Shown here: positions 15,501 to 22,690 of the stretch, in pieces | How positions within the stretch are numbered: the stretch's first letter is position 1 | Layout of the letters: every line of letters starts with the position of its first letter | Position numbers and translations under genes: made by a program | The notes under the pieces: generated by a model | Seen by the model: the letters and a program-made list of their open reading frames with translations, nothing else | The model's database searches: none | Told to the model about the DNA's origin: nothing | From: Candidatus Altarchaeota archaeon | GTDB lineage: Archaea > Altiarchaeota > Altiarchaeia > IMC4 > QMZM01 | DNA: 24,772 bases | Direction: 5' to 3' | NCBI GenBank assembly: GCA_016931955.1 | Contig: JAFGDV010000010.1 | Span: 1 to 24,772 of the forward strand

Positions 15501-16501
15501 TTTCAGTCTTCAACAACTCTCTGGTGGTCTTTCTCCTGGGCGTTAATCTTTCAGGGAACAACAATAGGGTGATTGGCTTCGACATTCTCACCTCCGTTGG
15601 GGATTATCTAGTAACCTATGCCGTGAACAGCTCTTATCTGATGGAAAACGCCTCCCTGAATCTGAGTTATTCTGGTTCGGGGTACACGAACAGCAACTAC
15701 TTGGGAGTCTATAGGTGTGCTTCTTGGAATTTCACGGCCAGGAATTGCTCTGGGGCCTGGGAGGAAGTCAACGCCAGCAAGTTCGCAGCCGGCGAGTATT
15801 TCCTCCTTAACGTCAGCGGTTTCTCTGCCTTTTCTGTTAAACAGGAGCCCTACTGCGGTGACGGCTTTATAGGCGCTGGCGAGCAGTGTGACGGCAGTAA
15901 CTTCGGCGGAAAAACGTGCCAGAGTTACGGATTCGATTATGGCTCTCTCTCCTGTTCTGCTTCCTGCACGATATCCACTGCAGGGTGTAGTTACAGTGGA
16001 GGGGGAGGTGGTGGCGGCTCCTCGGGTGGTGGCGGAAGAGGGGGTTTGAAGGTTACCGTAAGCTGCTTTGACGGCATAAAGAACTGCCACGACAACAGCT
16101 GCGAGGAAGGCATAGACTGCGGTGGGCCGTGCAGAGCATGCCCCAGCTGCGATGATGGTGTACAGAACCAGGGAGAACAGGGAATAGACTGCGGGGGGCT
16201 GTGTAAGCCGTGCTCTGTTACCACGTCGACGACAAGGTTTATCAGGTCAACTACTTCAACGCTTTTCTCTCCGATAGCAACGATGGGTTCTACAATGCCG
16301 ACATCGACTTCATTGGTTGGTTCTACGACAACCCTCACAGTATACGAGAAGACAAGTGGGGGATATGAGGGTCTCCTGGTAGCGGTCCTTGTTTTAGCGG
16401 TCTTGGTGTTTGCCCTCCATATCAGGTATACTAAACATGCTAAGGCAAAGGTCGAAGAGGAGGAAAGCGATCTTAGAGAGGCCATCTCCGGCAATGATTA
16501 A
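12578..16501 (+). CDS. Secreted subtilisin-like (S8) protease with Ig-like repeats, Cys motifs and C-terminal TM
   Basis: The 1307-residue protein has a signal peptide (residues 1-28), an I9-like propeptide (about 40-120) and an S8 domain with the full triad: D156 in IIDTGVDYTHPDLG, H318 in GHGTHCAGIAAA and S489 in GTSMATPHAAGA. The oxyanion Asn is in VASGNGG. About 150 residues are inserted between Asp and His, where a subtilisin has some 30; the insert (FERIAVHFKNFSLE, IYVYDG, GDTIYIRLVSD) looks like a CUB-type sandwich. Several Ig-like modules with dense N-x-S/T sequons follow. Then come a CGDGFIGAGEQCDG Cys module, a Gly-rich hinge, two DCGG Cys motifs, a Ser/Thr stalk, one TM (about 1264-1282) and a short acidic/basic tail. 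It is a membrane-anchored outside protease that may mature or degrade surface proteins. The substrate is unknown. Confidence 0.93.
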   Translation: MFDDMCRRFICFLLCLLLLVFFCGLASAPQEGESISSVQVGDSIPVIVVLRGDIGKLPEHRLQVSAARERVLFRLDKQKFKLKHSYSAINGFSGEVSEDELGRLLDDPDVLGVYRDKRVHAFLPQSVPLINASAVWGLQVGVENITGKGETICIIDTGVDYTHPDLGGCNPMNYKLSGNTVDYTRQSPHPYPDDYDNIWNITQPGFERIAVHFKNFSLEMPSFFFDALDRIYVYDGNMVGIAAYRGVNVHDVWTPSAEGDTIYIRLVSDASVNDYGFYIDRIINGTANQTLNWSSCSKVVGGWDFVNSDSNPWDDEGHGTHCAGIAAANGAVKGVALDARIVAVKALDDTGSGWNSDVIAGIDWCVDNSLSYNISVISMSLGTDSVYGSYCDDEDPPTTLAINAAVARNISVVVASGNGGHNVGISLPACIQNATPVGSVDDGSGGTTADVFSSFTDRDSGFPEMLLAPGKWITSTVPGGGYDTWSGTSMATPHAAGAVALLKQYLRLSNQDRTPQEIEDLFNDTGRRVYDSGTGLYFSRIDIYSTITDLDNPPVVSLNKPLNASFLDRDYSLLNWTCVDPEGLDMTSWVYGDNISANTLLTSNNCSSNVSCSYNWTNLSEGVYYWRVNCKDNLSLTSSCILGFEVDMTAPSVAFTSPTPNNGSVVDFNTIGFNVSHSEANPDTLMFYFNGVAEDDGYSGGNTLIEKILSNGFYNFSVWLNDSAGNVNQTGIRYFTVNATPPTVALVSPPALSFSNGTVNLTCNASDNMGLESVSLYWNYSGGWHVNETKNVSGKSSLAWFHKSVSGEGLFGWNCLACDNSSNCALSPGNLSVTVDTVPPAINSYSINPRVAINGSNVSLSLDVTDSHLNSSWAFVYPPNLSQTGISLPGDYSTGILGWHNVSFHVNDSAGNKASVEDYFVVGEEMVFNSSFQGYNNTSLNVTLRVFFGDSLIAFNQSAGNVSMTLADYVYDLEFSVFNNSLVVFLLGVNLSGNNNRVIGFDILTSVGDYLVTYAVNSSYLMENASLNLSYSGSGYTNSNYLGVYRCASWNFTARNCSGAWEEVNASKFAAGEYFLLNVSGFSAFSVKQEPYCGDGFIGAGEQCDGSNFGGKTCQSYGFDYGSLSCSASCTISTAGCSYSGGGGGGGSSGGGGRGGLKVTVSCFDGIKNCHDNSCEEGIDCGGPCRACPSCDDGVQNQGEQGIDCGGLCKPCSVTTSTTRFIRSTTSTLFSPIATMGSTMPTSTSLVGSTTTLTVYEKTSGGYEGLLVAVLVLAVLVFALHIRYTKHAKAKVEEEESDLREAISGND

Positions 16502-16510
16502 TCGTTATAT

Positions 16511-17593
16511 ATGCTTAGAAAAACAAATAAGGATATGCGGATGAAAGAATCAAGCCGAGGTATGCTTATAAAGGCCGGTGTCTTGTTTTTTGTGTTCATA
16601 GTAGTCTACTCTGCTGACGCGCAACTGCCCAGCAGGAGGTACCTCGAAGTCGGCATCTCTGGTAACTGCACAAATCAGACTGTGACAATACGCACTACCG
16701 ACAGAAACGATAACAGCTTGTATGGGGTCGACATAGAGGTCTACTTTAACCATTATCTAATCCATGACCTTAGGACCGACTCTGAGGGGATTGCGTCTTT
16801 TACCCCCGCCTTTGTGGGCGAATACGAGTTACAGCTAACGAAAGCTGGATACCAGGGCAGGGAAGTAGACCTCCTGGTGGGGTACTGTGGTTCATGTTCG
16901 GATGGGATACATAATCAGGGAGAACAGGGGATAGATTGCGGGGGACCATGCCAGCCCTGCACGACCACCTCGACCACCACCACCACGACCACGACGACCA
17001 CGACCACGACGACCACCACCACGACCACGACTACGACGACGACCACTACTACAACCACTACTACGACGACTACCTCAACAACCTCGACCTTGGCTGAAGA
17101 GTCGAAGGGGTTTGATATGGGACTCTTTGGCATAATTCTTGCAGCCGTTGTTGTCTTGTTCGTTCTTTATAGTAGGTTCAGGGGTGGGAAGGGAACTGTG
17201 GAAGCTGAGGAGGAACCCAAGAGTGCGCTTTATAGGGGCTCAATGGGGGCTGCGTCAGCCGAAGAAAGGTATAGGGGCTTCAAGGAAAAGGCTGAGGAAC
17301 CGCAGGGGGATAAGCTGGAGGAAGGCTTCGATGAGATCAAGAAGCTGAATGAGGAATTGGAGACCCTCAAAGAGGGGTTAAAGGAGAACCACCGGTATGC
17401 TGGATTTATGGAAAGCAAGGGCAGTGGTTCTCTGAAGGATGTCTCCCAGAGCATCAAGGGGGGGCAAGCAGTTGGGAGGAAGAGTGTGTTTGATATCAAC
17501 TTGGCGGGCATCACGGATTTAGCGGGCAAGATGAGGTTCCTTGATGTGCCTGGACAGAGTGGGGGTAAAAAGAAGGGGGAGAAGAAGGGTTGA
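16511..17593 (+). CDS. Single-TM surface protein with Cys motif, poly-Thr stalk and coiled-coil cytoplasmic tail
   Basis: This 360-residue protein has a signal peptide ending near YSADAQ. An Ig-like/CNA-B-type domain of about 95 residues follows (VTIRTTDRNDNSLYGVDIEV, DSEGIASFTPAFVGEYELQL). One C-x-DG-x2-NQGE-x2-IDCGGPC-x2-C motif precedes a nearly pure Thr stalk of about 40 residues (16961-17092). A TM (FGIILAAVVVLFVLY) and a charged tail of about 150 residues with a coiled-coil part (EIKKLNEELETLKEGLKE) complete it. Starts at 16511, 16535 and 16541 are all possible; a TATATAT at about 16505-16511 and a more usual n-region favour 16535 or 16541. The long tail suggests contact with a cytosolic partner. 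It lies 9 bases after the protease gene, so the two are probably co-transcribed. Confidence 0.85.
   Translation: MLRKTNKDMRMKESSRGMLIKAGVLFFVFIVVYSADAQLPSRRYLEVGISGNCTNQTVTIRTTDRNDNSLYGVDIEVYFNHYLIHDLRTDSEGIASFTPAFVGEYELQLTKAGYQGREVDLLVGYCGSCSDGIHNQGEQGIDCGGPCQPCTTTSTTTTTTTTTTTTTTTTTTTTTTTTTTTTTTTTTTSTTSTLAEESKGFDMGLFGIILAAVVVLFVLYSRFRGGKGTVEAEEEPKSALYRGSMGAASAEERYRGFKEKAEEPQGDKLEEGFDEIKKLNEELETLKEGLKENHRYAGFMESKGSGSLKDVSQSIKGGQAVGRKSVFDINLAGITDLAGKMRFLDVPGQSGGKKKGEKKG
16961..17092 (+). repeat. Thr-codon tract encoding the extracellular stalk
   Basis: About 44 codons are almost all ACN, with a few TCN. ACC, ACG, ACT and ACA are mixed rather than one trinucleotide repeating. The mix argues that the poly-Thr protein sequence, probably O-glycosylated, is under selection, although slippage can still change its length in frame. 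Confidence 0.85.
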
Positions 17594-17594
17594 A

Positions 17595-19082
17595 TTATTT
17601 CTTTTTCAGTTTGTAGGCGACTGCCACGACTATGATAAGTAGGACCGCTGCTGGTAACAGTATTCCTGTGCCACCTCCCTTGGTCGGCTGTGTCGTCGTT
17701 GTCTCACTGGCCGCTTCTGTCGTCGAAGTCGTTGTCCCCAGCATTACTACTGGCTGAGTCCTGGTTGTCGTAGTAATCTTTCCCATGATTTTCTGCTTCA
17801 GTGTGTCGCAGTCTTGGGGGTCTTCTTGACATTTCCCCAGGTTACATGCGGCGTCTGTCGTGGTCAACTGCTCTATCCTCTCTCTTGCCTCCTCGTATCT
17901 GCCTTCGTTGTATAGTGTCTCCGCTTCTTCATAGAGCGTATAGGTCTGCCTTTCTTTTATGTAGATTTCCCTGGCCTTGAACAGGTATACAGTATGGTCG
18001 GCGCCGCTTACTATTAGATCGTTTCGACCGTCGTTGTCTACGTCTCCTATGTATAGCTCAGTGGATGTTCTATATGGGTCATACGTCCACTGCTCTTCTC
18101 CATCCTTACCCAGTACGTAGATCTTCTTTGATGCGGCCGCTATCTCTTTGACGCCGTCCCAGTCAAGGTCGCCGCTGTGAACGAAGTAGACCTTGTCTGT
18201 CGTATTATGAGTCCATAGTTCTTTTCCGTTGGCGTCCAATGCGTAGACCTTGTCTGAAGCTAGTATTATCTCCTTTTTTCCGTCTTCCTCCAGGTCCGTC
18301 ACGTGCACGCTTCTTACTATTCCCTCAGTCTTATACTCCCATTTCAGTTCGCCGTTGGTTTTTAGGACTGTGAGGTCAGGATATGAGCCGACCAGTATCT
18401 CGTCTTCTCCGTCGCCGTCTATGTCCTCTACTTTGAGGTCGTATGCTGAGCCATCCAGTCCATAGCTCCATAGTATGTTTCTGTCGGCGTCGTAGGTGAA
18501 GACCTGCGATCCAGCCAGTATGACCTCTTTTTTGCCGTCTTTGTTTGTGTCGTAGACTGCCATGCCCCAGGGGAAGTCTCCTCTGATGGTCTGCTGCCAT
18601 ATGACCTCCAGGTCTTTGTCGAATATGTATACTGTGTGGCTTCGAACGCTGCCTGCGCCAGCTATTATGTCGTCGGATCCGTCGCCGTCGAAGTCCTCCA
18701 CCACTATCTTCTTCACGTCATTGTCTGTCTTGACTTTCGTTATCACTGTGCCATTCAGGTCCAAGACGCGGAGGCTTGCCGCCCCCACCACAATCTCTTT
18801 TATGCCGTCTTTTTCCAGGTCGACTGTAGCTACCGAGTAGACGTAGGATCGTGCGTCATACACCCACTTCTGGTTCACCTTTGAGTCCAATAGGTATAAC
18901 TTGCTGTCATATGATGTCACCAGTATTTCCTTCCCTACGTTGTCGTCTACGTCTTCCACCAGTAGGTCGGTGACCTCCATCCTAGCGATGTGTTTGTTTT
19001 CAAGTGTTATGTAACCCTGGGATTGGGCGCTGCCTAATGCGATGAGGAATATGCATAGCACCGCGAGTGTTCTTTTTTCCAT
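17595..19082 (-). CDS. Secreted FG-GAP/VCBS-like beta-propeller protein with C-terminal TM
   Basis: The 495-residue protein has a signal peptide (LAVLCIFLIALGSAQSQ) and about eight repeats of the form D-x-D/E-x-D-G-x-x-E/D-I-x-V, for example VEDFDGDGSDDIIAGAG, VEDIDGDGEDEILVGS, VTDLEEDGKKEIILAS and GDVDNDGRNDLIVSG. These are alternated with W-x-Y/W-T-Y strands (residues 25-375). This is the calcium-binding integrin-alpha-like propeller pattern. A short TPR-like helical pair (YTLYEEAETLYNEGRYEEAR) follows, then a Cys-bearing segment, a Thr/Ser stalk, a C-terminal TM and KLKKK. It would stand outside the cell and bind ligand or matrix. Its stop lies one base beyond the stop of the convergent stalk-protein gene. 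The BatA/VWA gene lies 32 bases upstream on the same strand, so the two are probably one operon. Confidence 0.9.
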   Translation of the reverse strand: MEKRTLAVLCIFLIALGSAQSQGYITLENKHIARMEVTDLLVEDVDDNVGKEILVTSYDSKLYLLDSKVNQKWVYDARSYVYSVATVDLEKDGIKEIVVGAASLRVLDLNGTVITKVKTDNDVKKIVVEDFDGDGSDDIIAGAGSVRSHTVYIFDKDLEVIWQQTIRGDFPWGMAVYDTNKDGKKEVILAGSQVFTYDADRNILWSYGLDGSAYDLKVEDIDGDGEDEILVGSYPDLTVLKTNGELKWEYKTEGIVRSVHVTDLEEDGKKEIILASDKVYALDANGKELWTHNTTDKVYFVHSGDLDWDGVKEIAAASKKIYVLGKDGEEQWTYDPYRTSTELYIGDVDNDGRNDLIVSGADHTVYLFKAREIYIKERQTYTLYEEAETLYNEGRYEEARERIEQLTTTDAACNLGKCQEDPQDCDTLKQKIMGKITTTTRTQPVVMLGTTTSTTEAASETTTTQPTKGGGTGILLPAAVLLIIVVAVAYKLKKK

Positions 19083-19114
19083 GTTTCTATTATTTGTCTT
19101 CTTGTATTAAATAC

Positions 19115-21067
19115 TTAGCCCTTGAAGTATCCGCGCTTGATGTAGTATACTAATTCGATCAACAGTAACAGGATTGTCACTCCTAGGAGGTATGGGTACA
19201 TATCCCATACCACGTCCACTTGTTCTTTTTGGATCCCAGCACCTTGGTCTATTGTCTCTATGTCGAGGAATTCTGCTATGTTTGATTCCCTCTCATTAAC
19301 TAGGTTTACTGCTATTTTTTCCTGGTTTCCGAGGTATTCTATGGAGTAGACTCCTACCTCGTCCAAGACCATGTTGGCTGCTGTTATCCTCTTGTTTGAT
19401 GGCGTCGTCACATTCACATTTTCCTTGATCGGCAGGTATTCTCCAGTCTTATGGTTTTGTTGGGTTGTCGCTGTCTCTACCTTGTTGATCCATTTGATGG
19501 TCTGGTACCAGAATATCGGCATCGAGGAGCTGTAGTAGAAGTTGCTCCATGTTGGGTTCGGGTTTAGTCCGACGTAGAGTACCTTGCCTTCGCCGTACAC
19601 CCCGTATACTATCTCAGGCACCCCGGAGACTTGGACTATCACTTCCGTGTTTTCTTTGGCTTCTGCCTTATAGTATCTGCTCACTATGATGCCTTCCAGT
19701 ACTGTGTCCTTCAGTATCTCGTGTTCGCTGAGTGTGGTTATCCCTGAGTCCATTGTTTTGATCCATTCAAGTCTTACAGGAAGCATCTGCTTCAGCTCTG
19801 CTTCTCCGATGTCCGCTAGATCCGTGGATGCTAGTATTATCAGGTTGCCTCCCTTTTTCACGTATTCCTCCAGTTCGGTGTACATTCCCTTCAGGAGCAG
19901 TTCTTTGTTCACCTCAGCATGTATTATGGTGTCGAATTCCTGGATCTCTGGTAGCACTGGCAGCACTGTCTTCGTTAGTCTTATGTCCGGTGACGCCTTG
20001 AGCGCGTATTCCAGGTACGTGTCTGAGCCTTCATCCGTTATCAGCAGTGTGGAGTATTTTCTGATTCTCGGGATCGCGACGTATGCTGTGTTATCCACCG
20101 CTAGATTGTCTTCGGTGTTTATCTTCACGCTCACTATGTGGGGGTCTGCATTAAGCGAATCCTCTACATATATGAGCCTCGTTGATTTTGCAGGAATTAT
20201 CTCATTTATCTCTTTTATGTTTTCGCCGTCCACCTGCACTTGTATCTTGGCTCCCCAGTCTCCTGGGTTGTAGTTTTGTATTGTCGCTGTTAGGTAGAAT
20301 CTTTCTCTGTTTGTCAGGAATCTTTTCGAATCTATTTCGGTGATGGCTAGATTGTTTCCGCCTTCTGCCACCTTTATCAGCCTTGTGTTTATGCCGTCTG
20401 CTGACGCTATCTTGTTTGCGAGTTCTATGTCTAAGCCCTCGCTTGTTGCATAGTCTGAGAACACATACATTTCTTTGTCTTCTTTTTGGGAGAGTGTGTC
20501 TTTTGCGAATAGTATGCTGTCTCCTATATTTGTTGGGGTGTCTGCGCAGCTGACTTGGTTCAGTATTCTTTGGGCTGTTTCTGCGTTTCCTTCTTTGAGT
20601 GCCATCACTGGGGTGTTCTCTGCCAGTATTATCGTGTATGTTGTCCCCTGAGCTGATTCGTCTATTATCTGTTTGGCGTATTCTTTAGCTTTCTGGAACC
20701 GGTTGGGTTGTACGTCGTTTGCCTGCATGCTCGCCGAGGTGTCTATTACCAAAGCTATGTTTCCTTGGGGTTTTTTCTCGGCCTTTGTTGTCATGTTGGG
20801 GTTCACTATCGCCAGAACCAGTACTGTGATGGCCAGTATCTGTATTAGTAGCAGGGGGTCTCGGATGAATCTCTTCGGTAGTAGCCTGAATCTTTTGTCT
20901 TTTTCCATCCGGGTTATGAACATTATGGTGGGGAATTTTATTTTTTTTGGTTTAGGCTTCAGTAGGTATAGTAGGATTACTGGTATTATCAGTAGCAGCC
21001 CTATCAGCGCCCAGGGGTTTGCCAGCATTAGCGTTTGTATGTTCAGTATCTCCGGCGGTAGTTGCAT
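19115..21067 (-). CDS. BatA/VWA-domain membrane protein
   Basis: The 650-residue protein starts with a BatA-type N-terminus: two TM segments (about 16-37 and 70-88) around FPTIMFITRM. A von Willebrand A domain follows with the MIDAS motif DTSAS (D109-S111-S113). The middle part is sandwich-like (TATIQNYNPGDWGAKIQVQV), then comes a class-I amidotransferase-like segment (KGGNLIILASTDLADI and GEGKVLYVGLNPNP). A last TM lies near 622-642 with a basic end. Such proteins often accompany MoxR ATPases, but none is seen here. The VWA domain should face outside or the periplasm-like space and bind metal-dependently to partners. It leads a two-gene unit with the propeller protein; VWA and integrin-alpha-like propeller together are suggestive of adhesion (inference). 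Confidence 0.88.
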   Translation of the reverse strand: MQLPPEILNIQTLMLANPWALIGLLLIIPVILLYLLKPKPKKIKFPTIMFITRMEKDKRFRLLPKRFIRDPLLLIQILAITVLVLAIVNPNMTTKAEKKPQGNIALVIDTSASMQANDVQPNRFQKAKEYAKQIIDESAQGTTYTIILAENTPVMALKEGNAETAQRILNQVSCADTPTNIGDSILFAKDTLSQKEDKEMYVFSDYATSEGLDIELANKIASADGINTRLIKVAEGGNNLAITEIDSKRFLTNRERFYLTATIQNYNPGDWGAKIQVQVDGENIKEINEIIPAKSTRLIYVEDSLNADPHIVSVKINTEDNLAVDNTAYVAIPRIRKYSTLLITDEGSDTYLEYALKASPDIRLTKTVLPVLPEIQEFDTIIHAEVNKELLLKGMYTELEEYVKKGGNLIILASTDLADIGEAELKQMLPVRLEWIKTMDSGITTLSEHEILKDTVLEGIIVSRYYKAEAKENTEVIVQVSGVPEIVYGVYGEGKVLYVGLNPNPTWSNFYYSSSMPIFWYQTIKWINKVETATTQQNHKTGEYLPIKENVNVTTPSNKRITAANMVLDEVGVYSIEYLGNQEKIAVNLVNERESNIAEFLDIETIDQGAGIQKEQVDVVWDMYPYLLGVTILLLLIELVYYIKRGYFKG

Positions 21068-21099
21068 ATTAATTATCTATGAAGTCTTAAGGTAAATAT
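21068..21099. promoter_or_regulatory. Short divergent promoter between the VWA gene and the YdjM-like gene
   Basis: The 32 bases between the two ATGs are A/T-rich, with ATTAATTATC next to the VWA start and AAATATATG next to the other. Two promoters must share this space or extend into the coding ends. No single TATA box can be assigned with confidence. Confidence 0.3.
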
Positions 21100-21537
21100 A
21101 TGAGCGGCTACAGAGTCCATGCCTTATCTTATATGGTCTTCATCTCTGTTCTACTCTGCGTCCTCTCCTTCCTTGGTTTCCAGGCTCCTGTGTCTTCTTT
21201 GTTGCCGGCTTTCTTTGTCGGTTTTTTTTATTCTCTTCTCCCGGACGTCGACGTGGATAGGTCTATGGTGCGGCGTTTTTTTGTTTTTTGTCTTCTCGTA
21301 TGTCTCGGTCTTTTTTTCTTTTCTGATGTTTTCTTCTTCGCCTTAGCTGGTGTTGTCTTGGGTTTCTTTCTTTTTGTTTCTTTTTTTGTCAGACACCGCG
21401 GCTTTTTTCATTCTTTTTCTGCAGCTGTTTTGTTTTCTCTGCCCCTCTATTTTTTGGATCCAGTTCTCTTCTTCTTCGGCTTCTTCGGTTTCTTGACTCA
21501 TCTGGCGGTGGATGGCAGATTCTTCAGTCTATTCTGA
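21100..21537 (+). CDS. YdjM/DUF457-like membrane-bound metal-dependent hydrolase family protein
   Basis: The 145-residue, very Phe-rich protein has four or so TM segments. It carries the spaced polar motifs of this family: HALSYMV near the N-terminus, LLPDVDVDRS, FVRHRGFFHSFSA and FLTHLAVDGR. The His and Asp residues are thought to bind a metal at the membrane. The exact activity of the family is not settled (bacterial YdjM is SOS-regulated; other members are annotated as hydrolases). The protein is short compared with many relatives but has all of these motifs. It starts 32 bases from the divergent VWA gene and ends 24 bases before the convergent Thr-stalk protein gene. Confidence 0.75.
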   Translation: MSGYRVHALSYMVFISVLLCVLSFLGFQAPVSSLLPAFFVGFFYSLLPDVDVDRSMVRRFFVFCLLVCLGLFFFSDVFFFALAGVVLGFFLFVSFFVRHRGFFHSFSAAVLFSLPLYFLDPVLFFFGFFGFLTHLAVDGRFFSLF

Positions 21538-21541
21538 TGTA

Positions 21542-21572
21542 GAAAAAAAGAGGAAAGGGGTTTATTCCCTTT
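21542..21572 (-). terminator. Hairpin/T-run terminator overlapping the stop codon of the CBM9-like gene
   Basis: On the minus strand a stem AAAGGG/CCCTTT (21567-21572 with 21554-21559) has a loop that contains the TAA stop. It is followed by CCTCTTTTTTTCT. The same design, with the stop in the hairpin loop, recurs at the two PEP-CTERM-like genes upstream. Confidence 0.6.
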
Positions 21573-22509
21573 TCTTTGCCATCAGGTATGCGAATCCTGA
21601 GCTTGTTAGTATCACTATTAATGCCACACCTGCTGAGCTGAATTCCGGTACCGTTGGAATAGTCGTCGTAGTCGTCGGTAGAGTTGTAGTCGTCGTAGTC
21701 GTCGGTAGAGTTGTAGTCGTCGTAGTCGTCGGTAGAGTTGTAGTCGTCGTAGTCGTGGTGGTGGTCGTCGTGGTCGTGGTGGTGGTCGTCGTGGTCGTGG
21801 TGGTGGTCGTCGTGGTCGTTGGTGGTGTGTCCCAGTCGAATGTTGTGTATATTACGTCGTTTCCGCAGGTTTGTGTTACGTGTATGTCGCTCATGGTTGC
21901 TTGTGGTGGTAGTCCTAGTGCGGATTTAGGTATTTTGGCTTCGATTATGTAATTTTTTAGGCAGTGTGAGCTGCTCCCTAGGGTGCATCCTGCTGGGTAG
22001 TCGTTTATCGTTGCTTGTATGTATACTAAGTTGGTTGCGTATCCCATGCTTGTTCCGCAACTTAGTATGCGGCTTGGTTCTCCCTTTACGATCGACCAGT
22101 CGGGATTGTAGCATACTTGTCCCATGACGCCTGTTAGTCTGATTCCGTATTCGTAGCCGTCTTCCCCGGTTAGTGGGTTGTTGTCGACGTCTAGTGCCAG
22201 GTCTCCTGGTTGGTAGGTACCACTTCCTGTTGGCGGGAAGGATGTCACGATTGCGAAGTATGCGTATCCTACTTCGTCGTCGCAGTACATTGCTTCTATG
22301 TCGTAGAGTTCTCCTCCGGCTGGCATGGCACTGCTGCTTACTGGGTAGTCTTCTAGTGTGTAGTCGCAGGTTGGGCTGCTGGGTGTCCAGTCTGTGAAGG
22401 GTGTTACGCCCCAGTCAGCTAGGTTTCCATCTATTGTGTAGGGTGGTCCTGCTGTGGCTGTTGTCAGTGTTATGAGAAGCATCAAAAAAACCATGATTTG
22501 TTTTTTCAT
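21562..22509 (-). CDS. Secreted protein with CBM9/DOMON-like domain, Thr stalk and PEF-type C-terminal sorting signal
   Basis: The 315-residue protein has a signal peptide (MKKQIMVFLMLLITLTTATA). A sandwich domain of about 205 residues begins YTIDGNLADWGVTPFTDW, the usual opening of CBM9/DOMON-like sugar-binding domains, and includes GDLALDVDNNPLTG and YIIEAKIPKSALG. Several Cys residues could form disulphides. A long Thr stalk with three LPTTTTTTT units follows. The tail is VPEFSSAG, a hydrophobic segment and AKKRE, which fits an archaeal PEF-CTERM-like sorting signal handled by an archaeosortase (inference; no such enzyme is in the window). A TATA-like TATAAAAAG at about 22564-22572 lies some 55 bases before the ATG. 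Confidence 0.87.
   Translation of the reverse strand: MKKQIMVFLMLLITLTTATAGPPYTIDGNLADWGVTPFTDWTPSSPTCDYTLEDYPVSSSAMPAGGELYDIEAMYCDDEVGYAYFAIVTSFPPTGSGTYQPGDLALDVDNNPLTGEDGYEYGIRLTGVMGQVCYNPDWSIVKGEPSRILSCGTSMGYATNLVYIQATINDYPAGCTLGSSSHCLKNYIIEAKIPKSALGLPPQATMSDIHVTQTCGNDVIYTTFDWDTPPTTTTTTTTTTTTTTTTTTTTTTTTTTTTLPTTTTTTTLPTTTTTTTLPTTTTTIPTVPEFSSAGVALIVILTSSGFAYLMAKKRE
21661..21741 (-). repeat. 27-bp tandem repeat, three perfect copies
   Basis: The unit is repeated at 21661-21687, 21688-21714 and 21715-21741 and encodes LPTTTTTTT per copy in the stalk of the CBM9-like protein. Copies are identical at the DNA level, indicating recent expansion. The unit is a multiple of three, so copy changes keep frame. 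Confidence 0.9.
21752..21814 (-). repeat. 21-bp tandem repeat, three perfect copies, in the Thr stalk
   Basis: A different unit of 21 bases (seven Thr codons) repeats exactly at 21752-21772, 21773-21793 and 21794-21814, next to the 27-bp repeat. Both arrays lengthen the same extracellular stalk. Confidence 0.9.
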
Positions 22510-22654
22510 GTCAAATCTACCTTTTAGGCCTTTTTGGGGTGTAGACTATATTGAACATTGGAGTATAAAAAGCACTTTAACTTAGTCCAATAAACTTGTT
22601 TAGTCTTTTTCTGATTTTTTTTATTCCTAAAAGTGGCCTATTTGTGGTAAAATG

Positions 22655-22690
22655 TAAAAAAAAGAAAAGAGGGGAGAGTTTTATTCTCTC
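22655..22690 (-). terminator. Hairpin/T-run terminator with the stop codon in its loop
   Basis: On the minus strand GAGAG and CTCTC (22686-22690 and 22674-22678) pair around a loop AATAAAA holding the TAA stop. CCCTCTTTTCTTTTTTTT follows. The sequence is nearly the same as at 23427-23464. Confidence 0.65.

Noticed and set aside
16915-17133. Poly-Val open frame on the minus strand
   Set aside because: It is the antisense shadow of the poly-Thr stalk in the gene at 16511-17593.
19686-20273. A 195-codon Ser-rich plus-strand frame
   Set aside because: It is the antisense shadow of the VWA protein gene; its Ser-rich composition results from the codon use of the real gene.
21512-21952. A 146-codon poly-Val open frame on the + strand
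   Set aside because: It is the antisense of the Thr stalk in the CBM9-like gene; Val-only sequence arises from reverse-complemented Thr codons.
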